Virus record (IMG/VR): IMGVR_UViG_3300031707_000003
Coordinates: 1-64,000 of that record
DNA: 64,000 nt
Source: a virus
Strand: one strand, 5' to 3'
Positions 5,598 to 13,324 of the stretch are shown piece after piece. The notes under the pieces were generated by a model. The model was not told where the DNA came from and searched no databases. It saw only the letters and a list, made by a program, of their open reading frames with translations. Each line of letters starts with the position of its first letter. Position 1 is the first letter of the stretch. Position numbers and translations under genes: made by a program.

Positions 5598-7931
5598 ATG
5601 GTAGCGGCCGATGTCACCCTGAGACAAACAGGGCTAGACGGGCCGAATGATGTTCGGCTCTATCCTCTTGCTCAAGATGATGCGGGTGTCCTGAGTATCG
5701 TTCTGTTCTCGACGGCCACGCCGTTCGGACCGAACGATGTGTTGCTCTCGATTGTAACCCCATCAAAAATCAACCTCATCCCCACGCAGACCTTGGTGGG
5801 GACGTCGGCCTTGGTTCTTACCAATACGGCCGATGCGGTCGCCGATCAGCTCTTCGCGCAGACGGCTGCCGTTGCCCTAACGAACGCTCTCGACATCCCC
5901 GCGTCCCAGACGTTGGCGGTAACGGCTGCGGTTATCCTAGACGGGCAACGGGGTCTCTTTTACGACTTGACCTTTGGGGGTACGGCGGGCTGGACTACCT
6001 CGAACACGCTCGATGCGCTGGGGAGCCTCTCGCTACCCACGACGGCCGCCCTTGTCCAGACGAACCTTCTCGACGCTGCGGCATCCCAGGCCCTTGGGGT
6101 TACTGCGGACTGGACTACTTCGGACACGCTCGACGCTCAGGCCACCCAAACGTTGGCGGGGACGAGCGCTTTCGTTCCGACGAATGTTCTCGACGCTCAG
6201 GCGTCTCAAACTCTCGCTCAGACGGCTGCGGTCATCCTAGACGGGCAACGCGGCCTCTTCTACAGCGTGTCCTTTGGGAGCACTGCGGGCTGGACTACTT
6301 CGGACACGCTCGATGCGGCGGCGAACACAGCGTTCGCTTCACATCCTGATGCCATTGAAGGGGACACTTCAACCTTCAACCTCCTGAATTCTTTCAACGC
6401 GACGGCTGTTTGGTTCGCTACAAATACGGTCGACGCGCAAGGGGCTTTCACGCTCCCTTCAACGGGCGCCTTCGTTCCCTCGGACACCCTCACCGCGCAA
6501 GGGGCTTTCACGCTCCCCTCGACGGCTGCCTTCGTCACTTCGGACACGCTCGATGTTCAGGCCACCCAGACGTTGGCAGGGACGGCTGCCTTCGTCACTT
6601 CGGACACGCTCGACGCTCAGGCGTCTCAGACGTTGGCGGCAACGGCTGCGGTCATCCTAGACGGACAACGCGGCCTCTTCTACAGCGTCTCCTTTGGGGG
6701 TACTGCGGGTTGGACGGGGTCCGGTCAACTCGATGCGTTAGGCAGTCTCTCGCTACCCACGACGAGCGCTTTCGTCACCTCGGACACCCTCACCGCCCAA
6801 GCGTCTCAGACGTTGGGGGTGGTTGCTGGGTTCGTGTCTACCACACAATTGGACGCAGCAGCATCCACGCTGTTGAGCGCTCTGTCGACCGTAACTTCTA
6901 CGGGGGGTCTCGTTTTCCAGGCAGCTTTCGTCTTCACTTCGGCGGCGGGCTTTGTTGCAGCTCGGTCGCTGAGCTTCGATAGCGCGTTGACCTTTGGTTC
7001 AACAGGGGTGTTGTCTCCGGCCTCCCAACTTGATGCTGCGGCGGCCACGGCATTTGCTTCGCACCCTGATGCCATTGAAGGGCAGACCTCAACCTTCAAT
7101 CTCCTGAACTCGTTCGCGACGACGGCGGTTTGGTTCACAGACATCACGGTCGGCGTGTTCGCGTCGATCACGTTGAACCAGACGGGCGCCTTCGTTCCGA
7201 CGGGCCAGCTCGACGCGCTCGGGAGCACCTTGTTGACCTCGGCGGGCGCTCTTGGGCTAACAAATAAGCTCGACGCGCTCGGTAACATCACGCTGAGCCA
7301 AACGAGTGCATGGGCGGGGGATACCGTAACCCCCCACCAGGTTTCGATGGCTCTAGGAGCCATCGGAGGGTTCACTGCGGCGGCAACTATAGGGGCTCAG
7401 GGCCAAACGACCCTGCTAGCGAGCGCGGGGTACGCAACGGCCGTTCAAGCTGACGTGCCTGTGTTCCTAGGGCTGCACCAGACAAGTACCTGGAGTGCGG
7501 GGCGGACGTTGGATATTTCCCCCGTCACGTCTTTCTCGGCCTCACCGGCGGTCTATTTTGACCTCGATACGCTCATCATCCCGGTCTCGATCATTTCGGG
7601 AGAGGTGTTCGGATCAGCTACTTTCTCGATGCTAATGTTTCCGTTGGGGGTGGTTTCCGCTCAAGCGTTCGGACAACCCACCCAAGAGTTCAACCTCACA
7701 GCCGCTTTGGTTGCACCCACGGGGATCCCGTCTAGCGAGTCGTTTGGCACCCCGACCCAGAGCTTCACCCTTAGCGATTTCGTGCACACCGTGACTTTCG
7801 TTGGAATTCCAACGAAAGAGACCTTCGGAGCCCCCGTGGTTGTTTATACGCCTGTGACTATGAAACCTATGGGGATCCCGTCTGGTGAATCGTTTGGTAC
7901 GCCATCTCAAGCACGCATTCTGACTGCCTAG
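5598..7931 (+). CDS. Repeat-built virion/fibre protein, 777 aa
   Basis: After a 50-residue head the protein consists of about 30 repeats of 20 residues, with consensus close to TAAFVTSDTLDAQASQTLAG. Longer-period variants are inserted: VILDGQRGLFY at residues about 112, 212 and 352, and FASHPDAIEG near 246 and 486. From about residue 660 it changes to 23-27-residue units with G(I/V)(P/V)S.E.FG.P. A regular beta-solenoid fibre shaft is the natural reading, though unproven. TAG ends the frame at 7929-7931, and the next gene continues the FG.P repeats in the same frame. The ATG at 5598 follows the previous stop by 3 nt. Confidence 0.7.
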   Translation: MVAADVTLRQTGLDGPNDVRLYPLAQDDAGVLSIVLFSTATPFGPNDVLLSIVTPSKINLIPTQTLVGTSALVLTNTADAVADQLFAQTAAVALTNALDIPASQTLAVTAAVILDGQRGLFYDLTFGGTAGWTTSNTLDALGSLSLPTTAALVQTNLLDAAASQALGVTADWTTSDTLDAQATQTLAGTSAFVPTNVLDAQASQTLAQTAAVILDGQRGLFYSVSFGSTAGWTTSDTLDAAANTAFASHPDAIEGDTSTFNLLNSFNATAVWFATNTVDAQGAFTLPSTGAFVPSDTLTAQGAFTLPSTAAFVTSDTLDVQATQTLAGTAAFVTSDTLDAQASQTLAATAAVILDGQRGLFYSVSFGGTAGWTGSGQLDALGSLSLPTTSAFVTSDTLTAQASQTLGVVAGFVSTTQLDAAASTLLSALSTVTSTGGLVFQAAFVFTSAAGFVAARSLSFDSALTFGSTGVLSPASQLDAAAATAFASHPDAIEGQTSTFNLLNSFATTAVWFTDITVGVFASITLNQTGAFVPTGQLDALGSTLLTSAGALGLTNKLDALGNITLSQTSAWAGDTVTPHQVSMALGAIGGFTAAATIGAQGQTTLLASAGYATAVQADVPVFLGLHQTSTWSAGRTLDISPVTSFSASPAVYFDLDTLIIPVSIISGEVFGSATFSMLMFPLGVVSAQAFGQPTQEFNLTAALVAPTGIPSSESFGTPTQSFTLSDFVHTVTFVGIPTKETFGAPVVVYTPVTMKPMGIPSGESFGTPSQARILTA
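5761..7560 (+). repeat. Thirty-unit 60-bp coding repeat array
   Basis: Every 60 bp from 5761 to 7560 the sequence returns to the same phase, with CTCGA(C/T)GC-type cores near the start of each unit and a TTCGT(C/T)-type strand near its end; no indel disturbs the period over 1.8 kb. The best copies start at 6121, 6181, 6541 and 6601. Higher-order repeats of 100, 140 and 240 residues (VILDGQRGLFY, FASHPDAIEG) show past block duplications. Confidence 0.85.
7929..7931 (+). other. In-frame amber codon splitting a repeat protein
   Basis: The TAG lies between two ORFs in the same reading frame (5598-7931 and 7944-8819) that encode the same FG.P repeat on both sides. A GTG with weak SD (GAAGGAT, 7931-7937) restarts at 7944. 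Read-through would give one protein of about 1073 aa. TAG also ends several other genes here (10732, 11483, 49522, 56537), so global recoding is not indicated. Confidence 0.6.
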
Positions 7932-7943
7932 AAGGATTACTCC

Positions 7944-8819
7944 GTGTCCACCTGGATCCCCTCAGCCGAGGCCTTTGGTAACCCTTCCCAGGTTTTGATC
8001 CTGGGGGCTACCGGCGTTTCTTCTGCGGAAGCGTTTGGGTCGGCAACGATCACACATTCGAGCGTCACGCTCATTCAGCCGACAGGGGTGCCCAGCGGAG
8101 AGGCCTTCGGCACTCTCCACACGGCGTTTCTGCTCAAGCCTACGGGTGTCCTGACCCGAGAAGCCTTCGGCACGCCGGTCCTGAATACGACCGTCAACGT
8201 CATCCTTGCGTCAGGAACGACCTACGGGCACGGGCAGATCACCCTAGGCGAAGTTCTCTTGGCAGGCACGGTTACCAGCACCGGTAACCTCAATTCACCG
8301 TCGCCCACGATCATTCTCAACTTTGACCCCGTTATCTTCGGGCGCGGGCAGCTCATCTGGAACGGTCCAGATCAAGCCCGAGGGTTCGGCACCCTCGCCG
8401 CGTTCATGGAGATCATCCATATCCCGGCCCCCGCGTGCGCGACCTGCACGTGCCCGAAAACAGCCTTCCATTGGATGCAGGACTTCCAGAAGGGTGACCT
8501 AGGTATCTGCCTCACGGACAACTTCGGCAACCCGATCGGTCCGGTTATGGTCCAGTACACACTCTTCTGGGTCCAGAAGGGCTGTGTGCCGCATCAAGTG
8601 GGGTGTTGCGGTCGAAAACCCGTCTCAGCCGGGCTCGGTAAGTACTACATCACCGGAACTGCCGGGGAGGGTGGGCAGCCAGGCCTTTGGATTGCCCGCT
8701 GGCAGTTTCAAAAAAGCTTTGGTGCTCCGATCCAGGAGAGGGACGTGTGCTTCTTCGTCCAGGACGCGATTGCGGCTGGAGACAAGACCTTTAGGGTCTG
8801 CAAGTATGGGTGGGATTGA
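7944..8819 (+). CDS. FG.P-repeat virion protein with Cys-rich C-terminal domain
   Basis: GTG start, 291 aa. Residues 1-85 are four more units of the repeat that ends the upstream protein (IPSAEAFG, VSSAEAFG, VPSGEAFG, VLTREAFG). Residues 95-150 are strand-rich (GHGQITLGEV, FGRGQLIW). The C-terminal 140 residues form a distinct domain with CATCTC near 167-172 and CVPHQVGCCG further on, plus WIARWQF and VCFFVQD strands; the cysteines suggest metal binding. It probably acts as the tip or attachment end of the repeat fibre encoded upstream. It may be translated alone or as a read-through extension. Confidence 0.7.
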   Translation: MSTWIPSAEAFGNPSQVLILGATGVSSAEAFGSATITHSSVTLIQPTGVPSGEAFGTLHTAFLLKPTGVLTREAFGTPVLNTTVNVILASGTTYGHGQITLGEVLLAGTVTSTGNLNSPSPTIILNFDPVIFGRGQLIWNGPDQARGFGTLAAFMEIIHIPAPACATCTCPKTAFHWMQDFQKGDLGICLTDNFGNPIGPVMVQYTLFWVQKGCVPHQVGCCGRKPVSAGLGKYYITGTAGEGGQPGLWIARWQFQKSFGAPIQERDVCFFVQDAIAAGDKTFRVCKYGWD

Positions 8820-8821
8820 CC

Positions 8822-9400
8822 ATGGACTTGGCTCTCAAGGTGGCTCGGAGGTTTATCGCGGGGTGCTCATGCGAGCACACGGCTGTTGCCCCTGAGGGTT
8901 GGGAGGGTCCCATCAAGAAGATGAAGAAGGACGACGAGATCGACAACCCGTTCGCCCTCGCGTGGTGGATGAAGGGGGAGGGGTACAAACCTCACGCAAA
9001 GGAAGCTATGGATCCACTCGCCGAACGTGTCGCCCGTCGCTTCCTCGCTGAGACGCTGAAGGACCCCAAGTCCGTGGGGGACTTTCTCGCGGAGAACGTC
9101 CTGAAGTCGGGGCAGAAGGTTCGTGTCTGGACGGGGCGCGGCAAGGACGACTACCACGAGGGCACGGTCTCCAGCATCAAGCTGTGGCCCAAGCCTGGGG
9201 ACAAGGCGTTCATCCGCGACAACCTCACGGGCAAGGTGAACCGCAAGGACGAGTACACGATCAAGTTCGATCGTGAGCCCGCGTACACGGGGGAGCCCCG
9301 TGAAGGCACCCTCATGGTCGAAGGGATGCGCGGCGGGGAAGGCATGCACGTCTCGTTCGGCAAGGCCAAGGGACGTGTCTACAAGTTGGCCCTCCTATGA
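8822..9400 (+). CDS. Hypothetical basic phage protein with duplicated VARRF motif
   Basis: The ATG at 8822 is preferred to a GTG at 8810 that lies inside the previous gene; it gives 192 aa. The N-terminus MDLALKVARRFIAG is echoed at about residue 60 as MDPLAERVARRFLAE, an amphipathic Arg-rich helix repeated twice; a related helix starts the gene at 11130. The second half (KSGQKVRVWTGRGKDDYHEG, then GKVNRKDEYTIKFD, then GKAKGRVYKL) is a small, basic beta-barrel-like segment of SH3 character. A role in head-neck assembly or nucleic-acid contact is only a guess. Its stop overlaps the next start. Confidence 0.6.
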   Translation: MDLALKVARRFIAGCSCEHTAVAPEGWEGPIKKMKKDDEIDNPFALAWWMKGEGYKPHAKEAMDPLAERVARRFLAETLKDPKSVGDFLAENVLKSGQKVRVWTGRGKDDYHEGTVSSIKLWPKPGDKAFIRDNLTGKVNRKDEYTIKFDREPAYTGEPREGTLMVEGMRGGEGMHVSFGKAKGRVYKLALL

Positions 9401-10317
9401 GCGTTTCTTTCTTCCGTGGGCAGCAACTCGGGAGGAACGACCTCAACATCTTCCTCGTCAACGTCAATAGCACCCCATCCAACGCGTCGGAGATCAGCTA
9501 CGGGCTCTTCGATTTCACGACGGGAGCAGAGGTCCTTGTTGGTCCTCCAAACAGGGTCCCTTCGAATCCAAGCGTAGGGGAGTACTTCGCGAGCGTCATC
9601 GTCCCGCTCGATGCCAATTTGGGTACCTACCGGGTTCGATGGACCTTCCGCGAAGTCGTCGGCGGCAACATTCAGCAGGTCGTTCAGGAGTTCGCTGTCA
9701 TCGACAAGGTGAACCTGGCTACAGCCAGTGCCAGCTCCATCACGGGCGGGGCGTTGAACGCGACCCACATGGAGTTGGACCTCATGGCCCGACTCCGGAT
9801 CCTACTTCGGGACAACAACCCGGACAGGAACTACCACTTCCGCCCGCCCACACACGAGGAGACCATCCAGCAATTTAGCCGGGTATTCGGCTACATCTGG
9901 GAGGACATCGAGCTACAGGAGTACCTCGAACGCTCCCTCGACATGATCATCGCGTCGCCTCCGCGAACGCCGTTCGGAAGCATCGACCAGATGGTGCAGT
10001 CGATGCCAGAGTGGCGCACGATGCTCCTCACCGGGGCGATGTCCCATGCCCTCCGAGCGCTCCAAATCAACTGGATTGCTGACGAGTTCGATTACTCGAT
10101 CGGCGGGGTGTCACTCAGCATCGACAAGGCCAGCAAGTACGAGTCCGTGGCCAGCGCCCAGTCCGACCAGTTCGACAAGCAACTGGAGAAGGCCAAGCAG
10201 ACGATCAACTTCGTGAAGGGCCTTCAGCAGCCCCGATTTGGGACTGGTATCCGTTCTGCCTTCGGTCCTTACGCGGGCCGAGGTGTGTTGAGTCCGCGTA
10301 AGTTCGTTGGCTTCTAA
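9397..10317 (+). CDS. Virion protein: Ig-like domain plus helical connector-type domain
   Basis: ATG overlaps the previous TGA (ATGA). Residues 1-105 form an Ig-like beta domain (GLFDFTTGAEVLVG, GTYRVRWTFREV, QEFAVID). Residues 115-306 are mainly helical, with a polar conserved-looking core RILLRDNNPDRNYHFRPPT, then FSRVFGYIWEDIELQEYLER, and a long C-terminal helix with KQLEKAKQTINFVK. The combination of a beta domain with a helical domain, encoded upstream of the neck and sheath genes, suggests a neck or whisker component. No catalytic motif was seen. The virion role is inferred from position. Confidence 0.6.
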   Translation: MSVSFFRGQQLGRNDLNIFLVNVNSTPSNASEISYGLFDFTTGAEVLVGPPNRVPSNPSVGEYFASVIVPLDANLGTYRVRWTFREVVGGNIQQVVQEFAVIDKVNLATASASSITGGALNATHMELDLMARLRILLRDNNPDRNYHFRPPTHEETIQQFSRVFGYIWEDIELQEYLERSLDMIIASPPRTPFGSIDQMVQSMPEWRTMLLTGAMSHALRALQINWIADEFDYSIGGVSLSIDKASKYESVASAQSDQFDKQLEKAKQTINFVKGLQQPRFGTGIRSAFGPYAGRGVLSPRKFVGF

Positions 10318-10320
10318 CGG

Positions 10321-10334
10321 CTCGGTTCGCCGAG
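10321..10334 (+). promoter_or_regulatory. TTCG-loop hairpin next to an SD
   Basis: CTCGG-TTCG-CCGAG forms a 5-bp stem with a TTCG loop in the 28-bp gap after the gene ending at 10317. The SD AGGAGGG (10333-10339) starts at its 3' foot and stays mostly unpaired, so the hairpin may insulate or expose it. Confidence 0.4.
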
Positions 10335-10345
10335 GAGGGTATACC

Positions 10346-10732
10346 ATGTCGACAACATTGCCTCTGTTCGCCGCTATCCTCCCGCTCGAACCCGAGCCGG
10401 AGAAGATCAGCTTTGCCTTGGCCTTCGATTACGCGTCGACCCCAAGGGAGGGGGACCTCCCCCTTGTGAACGTGCTTCCGCGCGTCCTCATCAACGGCAA
10501 GCAAGTGGGTCTGATTTCCTCCCTGGAGATCAAGCTGAACGCAAACGAAGCGTTCCCTCAGGTCATCGTTCGCATCGGAGAGGACCTCACCAAAGAGATG
10601 GCCTCGGAATGTTCGGTGGACCTCAAGACCGCTGCGAAGAAGTACATTGCTGAGCTTCGTCGATTCCCCTTCATCCAGGTGGAGTCCCCGTTCCTCGAAG
10701 AGACAGATTCATCTGAGATGTCAACTATTTAG
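10346..10732 (+). CDS. Hypothetical protein, 128 aa
   Basis: ATG at 10346 has an excellent SD (GAGGAGGG, 7-nt spacing); the frame is open upstream but earlier starts would overlap the previous gene. The product has a hydrophobic start (TTLPLFAAILPLEPEPEK), a beta-strand pair (RVLINGKQVGLISSLEIKLN), a helix (DLTKEMASECSVDLKTAAKK) and an acidic tail. The strand pair is flanked by Leu-Pro-Arg-Val and Phe-Pro-Gln-Val, typical of small assembly or adaptor proteins, but no family was recognised. It lies between the Ig/helical virion protein and a zinc-knuckle protein. Confidence 0.6.
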   Translation: MSTTLPLFAAILPLEPEPEKISFALAFDYASTPREGDLPLVNVLPRVLINGKQVGLISSLEIKLNANEAFPQVIVRIGEDLTKEMASECSVDLKTAAKKYIAELRRFPFIQVESPFLEETDSSEMSTI

Positions 10733-10791
10733 AACAAGCGCCATGACGAATTGAGAATCCTTCGGTGTGGCAGCTCCATCGGACGTGTCAG

Positions 10792-11133
10792 ATGTCTCCT
10801 CGTATCCACCCGTGCGTGTGCAGCTTCACTTGCGAGACCTACCCGCAAATGAAGCACCATCGGAAGCAGTGCGTCCTCTGGCAGATGAGGGCGGCTCCGA
10901 TGGATCTCATGATCGCCCGTCGTCGCAAAACGCGGCAGTCCCGTTCGGACGAGATGAGGTCCTTCGATCGGTGCCCGGTATGCGAGAAGCGCTCGGATCA
11001 CCATGAGGCGGACTGTCCCAATTCTGCCTGTGAGGCTGTACGTCGGGAGAGCATCGCGAAGCACAAGATCGATCCGGTGCTATGGGAGACCTTCCTCCGC
11101 CTCCTGGCAAAGAAGTACGAGGGTCGAGAATGA
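10792..11133 (+). CDS. Zinc-knuckle protein, 113 aa
   Basis: The ATG at 10792 is preferred; a GTG at 10765 would add nine residues, and neither has a strong SD. Two metal-binding clusters are visible: an N-terminal one with Cys8, Cys10, Cys14, His22, His23 and Cys27, and a second CPVC...HH...C...C cluster around residues 62-78. A basic stretch (ARRRKTRQSRSDEMR) separates them, followed by a C-terminal helix. This suggests DNA or protein binding. The gene is short, overlaps the next (ATGA), and sits in the neck block, so an assembly or packaging accessory role is plausible but unproven. Confidence 0.6.
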   Translation: MSPRIHPCVCSFTCETYPQMKHHRKQCVLWQMRAAPMDLMIARRRKTRQSRSDEMRSFDRCPVCEKRSDHHEADCPNSACEAVRRESIAKHKIDPVLWETFLRLLAKKYEGRE

Positions 11134-11483
11134 GAGACATCACATCGAGGGTGGTTGCTCGCTTCCTACGGCGGTCCGTTGGCCTTCCCGACGGTGCCCC
11201 GCCAGAGCGACTCCTCCACGACACGAAGAGGCTCTTAAGGGCGCTGAAGGCGGGGATTGTAAAACGCCTTCATGGAGCATCGGCGCACGAGCAACAAGTC
11301 CTGACGGAGCTACTCAAGGCTCTGGGGCAGTACGACCCCTCGAAGTCACCCTCGGTCGCCTTTGAGAAAGAGTTCCAGTTCATCCTTGTCTTGGCGGCCA
11401 AGGAGTTGGACGCAGAGTTCGTGGACGATGCTGACGTTAGCGATCTCACCAAGCGTCTGAAAAGGCACCTCGGTGTAGGGTAG
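11130..11483 (+). CDS. Small helical protein, 117 aa
   Basis: ATG overlaps the previous TGA. The protein is almost entirely helical: MRDITSRVVARFLRRSVG resembles the Arg-rich VARRF helix of the gene at 8822, followed by KRLLRALKAGIVKRLHG, EQQVLTELLKALGQ, EFQFILVLAAKELDAEF and a final DLTKRLKRHLG. It is basic at the N-terminus and mixed later. Without a known domain it is best described as a small assembly or scaffold-like protein. It ends with TAG within an inverted repeat (11483-11510). Confidence 0.6.
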   Translation: MRDITSRVVARFLRRSVGLPDGAPPERLLHDTKRLLRALKAGIVKRLHGASAHEQQVLTELLKALGQYDPSKSPSVAFEKEFQFILVLAAKELDAEFVDDADVSDLTKRLKRHLGVG

Positions 11484-11510
11484 TCCATTTGTGAGGGCGC
11501 CCTTTTGGAC
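11483..11510 (+). promoter_or_regulatory. Nested inverted repeat at gene end
   Basis: GTCCA (11483-11487) pairs with TGGAC (11506-11510) around an inner AGGG-CG-CCCT (11494-11503). It begins at the stop codon of the upstream gene and lies 35 bp before the next start. There is only a short T-run (TTTT, 11503-11506, inside the outer stem), so terminator activity is doubtful; an RNA processing or stability element is possible. Confidence 0.4.
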
Positions 11511-11545
11511 AACGGCGTCAACGAGACTGCCTTTGGAGGATGAAA

Positions 11546-11917
11546 ATGAGCACTGAATCGACACAGAAGAAGCTGACGCGTGAAGACCCGGTCGAGCCGG
11601 AGATCCTGGGCAGGCTCGGCGAGCTGGAGCAGGCTCGGAACCAAATCGGTGCAGAATTGCTCGACATCGAGCAAGCAAAGGTCCGATGCCTCGCGGCTGC
11701 GCACAAGGTTGACGAGCAGCGTCATCGCCTCTTCGAGAAGGTCCTCATGGATCGCGGTCTTCCTCCGAACTCGGTCGCCGAGGTCGATGCGCAGTCCGGC
11801 AGGCTCATCATTCATCGCGAAGGTGGTCCGCCCGGCTTCCCGGTTCAGCCGAACGGGACGGCTCAGGCAGCCCCGCAACCCCCGGCAGCAGCTCCGGCGG
11901 CAGCTCCGACATCGTAG
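11546..11917 (+). CDS. Coiled-coil protein with Ala/Pro tail, 123 aa
   Basis: Two in-frame ATGs occur; the second (11546) has GGAGG 6 nt upstream, whereas the first (11540) would directly abut it, so 11546 is chosen. Residues 15-70 are a heptad-rich helix (EILGRLGELEQARNQIGAEL, then DIEQAKVRCLAAAHKVDEQR). A short strand (GRLIIHREGG) follows, then a tail of Pro/Ala (QAAPQPPAAAPAAAPTS). The architecture resembles small phage scaffolding or tail-adaptor proteins; the function is not identified. Confidence 0.65.
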   Translation: MSTESTQKKLTREDPVEPEILGRLGELEQARNQIGAELLDIEQAKVRCLAAAHKVDEQRHRLFEKVLMDRGLPPNSVAEVDAQSGRLIIHREGGPPGFPVQPNGTAQAAPQPPAAAPAAAPTS

Positions 11918-11923
11918 CCTGAA

Positions 11924-11954
11924 CTTCCCCTTATCCCTTTGCTGAAGGGGGAAG
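11924..11954 (+). promoter_or_regulatory. SD-sequestering hairpin before the gene at 11962
   Basis: CTTCCCCTT (11924-11932) can pair with AAGGGGGAAG (11945-11954), nine base pairs with one bulged G and a 12-nt loop. The 3' arm is the ribosome-binding site of the ATG at 11962. Folding would block initiation until melted or translated through. Confidence 0.5.
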
Positions 11955-11961
11955 CAGCTCG

Positions 11962-13323
11962 ATGCCCTACGCCACGAACCGAGATCGTACCGTCTCTGAG
12001 CTGGAGATCACAAGGGCCCCTTGGCCCTTGCCTCCGCTCAACGTGTTTCTGACGAGCGGGTTTGAGCCGGGCGTCTTCGACATCACGTGGGATGACCCGG
12101 CCATTCTCGGACCGAATGGCCGCTTCTGCGTTCTCGGCGTCAACATCTATCGCTCGTTCGACTCAGAGTTCGGCCCGTTCGAGCGGATCACGGAGCTGCT
12201 CTTGGGCTCCACGTTCTGGCGTGATCGCACCGACAACGAGCTGATCGTTGATGAGGATGTGACGACCCAGTTCGTCCTCAAGGGTGAATCCGGGGCGGCG
12301 GCCGGACAGGACACTCCTCGGTGGGTCTTCAAGACGCAACATTTTCCCATCGTCAAGGAGGGGTCCCAAGCGGTGAACGCAGATACCCCGGACGATGTGC
12401 GGGTTTACATCGACGGCGTTGAAGTCAAAGTTCTACGGGTCTACGGCTTCACAGGTGAGGTCGAGATCGATCCGTTCATCTACGCCAACATCGCGACCCA
12501 GAAGCTCGACCCTTCCCTAGTTCCGGGGCCTGATAGCCAGGTCACGTGTACGTATCGTCGCAACCGCTCGCTCCTCAAGACGGACCTCGTACAGCGTGTG
12601 TTCTATCGCTTGACGACGGTGGGCGTCCCCAAGGATGCCGACCTCTCCGTCGTCCAGTGCCAGGACTTTGTTGAGACCCCCCTCGAACGAGCGACCGCAT
12701 GCCATTCGTATGAAGTCGAAAAACTCGACTTCATGTGGCGGGAGGCGGTCCGTCGCAACCGTTGGATCTTGGAACAAGGTGGGGAACGGGTGCGCCTGTT
12801 CCTGAAGAAGCACGTGGGTCTTCCCTGCCCGTGCGTTCCGGACGATTATCACAAGCAGAGCATCAACGATTGCACCATCTGCTTCGGGACAAGCATCATC
12901 GGTGGCTACGAGGGCCCCTACGAAGCCATTGTGGCCCCTGACGATGCCGAGAAGCGGATCACCCAGAAGGACATCGGGCGGACGGTCGAGCACACGTACG
13001 AGGTCTGGACGGGCCCTGCGCCCATCCTTTCCCACCGGGACTTCCTCGTGAAGCTGAATGGGGACCGCTATTCGGTTGGCGCGGTCAGGTTCCCAAGTAA
13101 CCGGGGTATGGTGCTCCAGCAGCACTTCAACATCGGTCACATCGACGAGAAGGATATCCGGTACAAGGTCCCTGTCACGAACCCCACGAAGTTCGCGGCT
13201 GACCAGTTCGGCCCGCTAGGTCCCGAGCAGGAGGCTGAGGCGAACCCCACGGACAAGCCCAACATCCCTGAGGAACGCCAGCTCAGGGGCCGCTCGAAGG
13301 TCTGGGAGAACATCGAGTACTAA
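11962..13323 (+). CDS. Virion neck-type protein with zinc knuckle, 453 aa
   Basis: The N-terminal third is a fibronectin-like beta domain (FDITWDDP, then CVLGVNIYRSFDSEFGPFER, then FWRDRTD), followed by a phage structural beta module (DDVRVYIDGVEVKVLRVYG, EVEID, QVTCTYRR). The C-terminal half carries a helix (LDFMWREAVRRNRWILEQGG) and a zinc knuckle of Cys289, Cys291, Cys304 and Cys307 with CFGTSIIGGYEGP, then a small beta domain (HRDFLVKLNGDRYSVGAV). A Cys-knuckle plus GGYEGP loop recurs in phage neck and head-completion proteins. Likely part of the head-tail connector. Its SD is in a hairpin. Confidence 0.65.
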   Translation: MPYATNRDRTVSELEITRAPWPLPPLNVFLTSGFEPGVFDITWDDPAILGPNGRFCVLGVNIYRSFDSEFGPFERITELLLGSTFWRDRTDNELIVDEDVTTQFVLKGESGAAAGQDTPRWVFKTQHFPIVKEGSQAVNADTPDDVRVYIDGVEVKVLRVYGFTGEVEIDPFIYANIATQKLDPSLVPGPDSQVTCTYRRNRSLLKTDLVQRVFYRLTTVGVPKDADLSVVQCQDFVETPLERATACHSYEVEKLDFMWREAVRRNRWILEQGGERVRLFLKKHVGLPCPCVPDDYHKQSINDCTICFGTSIIGGYEGPYEAIVAPDDAEKRITQKDIGRTVEHTYEVWTGPAPILSHRDFLVKLNGDRYSVGAVRFPSNRGMVLQQHFNIGHIDEKDIRYKVPVTNPTKFAADQFGPLGPEQEAEANPTDKPNIPEERQLRGRSKVWENIEY

Positions 13324-13324
13324 A

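Noticed and set aside
5761-7560. Regular 60-bp repeats considered as a CRISPR-like array.
   Set aside because: The repeats are coding, in frame, without unique spacers of constant size between conserved repeats, and vary gradually.
11483-11510. Intrinsic terminator.
   Set aside because: Only four T residues, and they lie inside the outer stem; downstream genes continue without a promoter.
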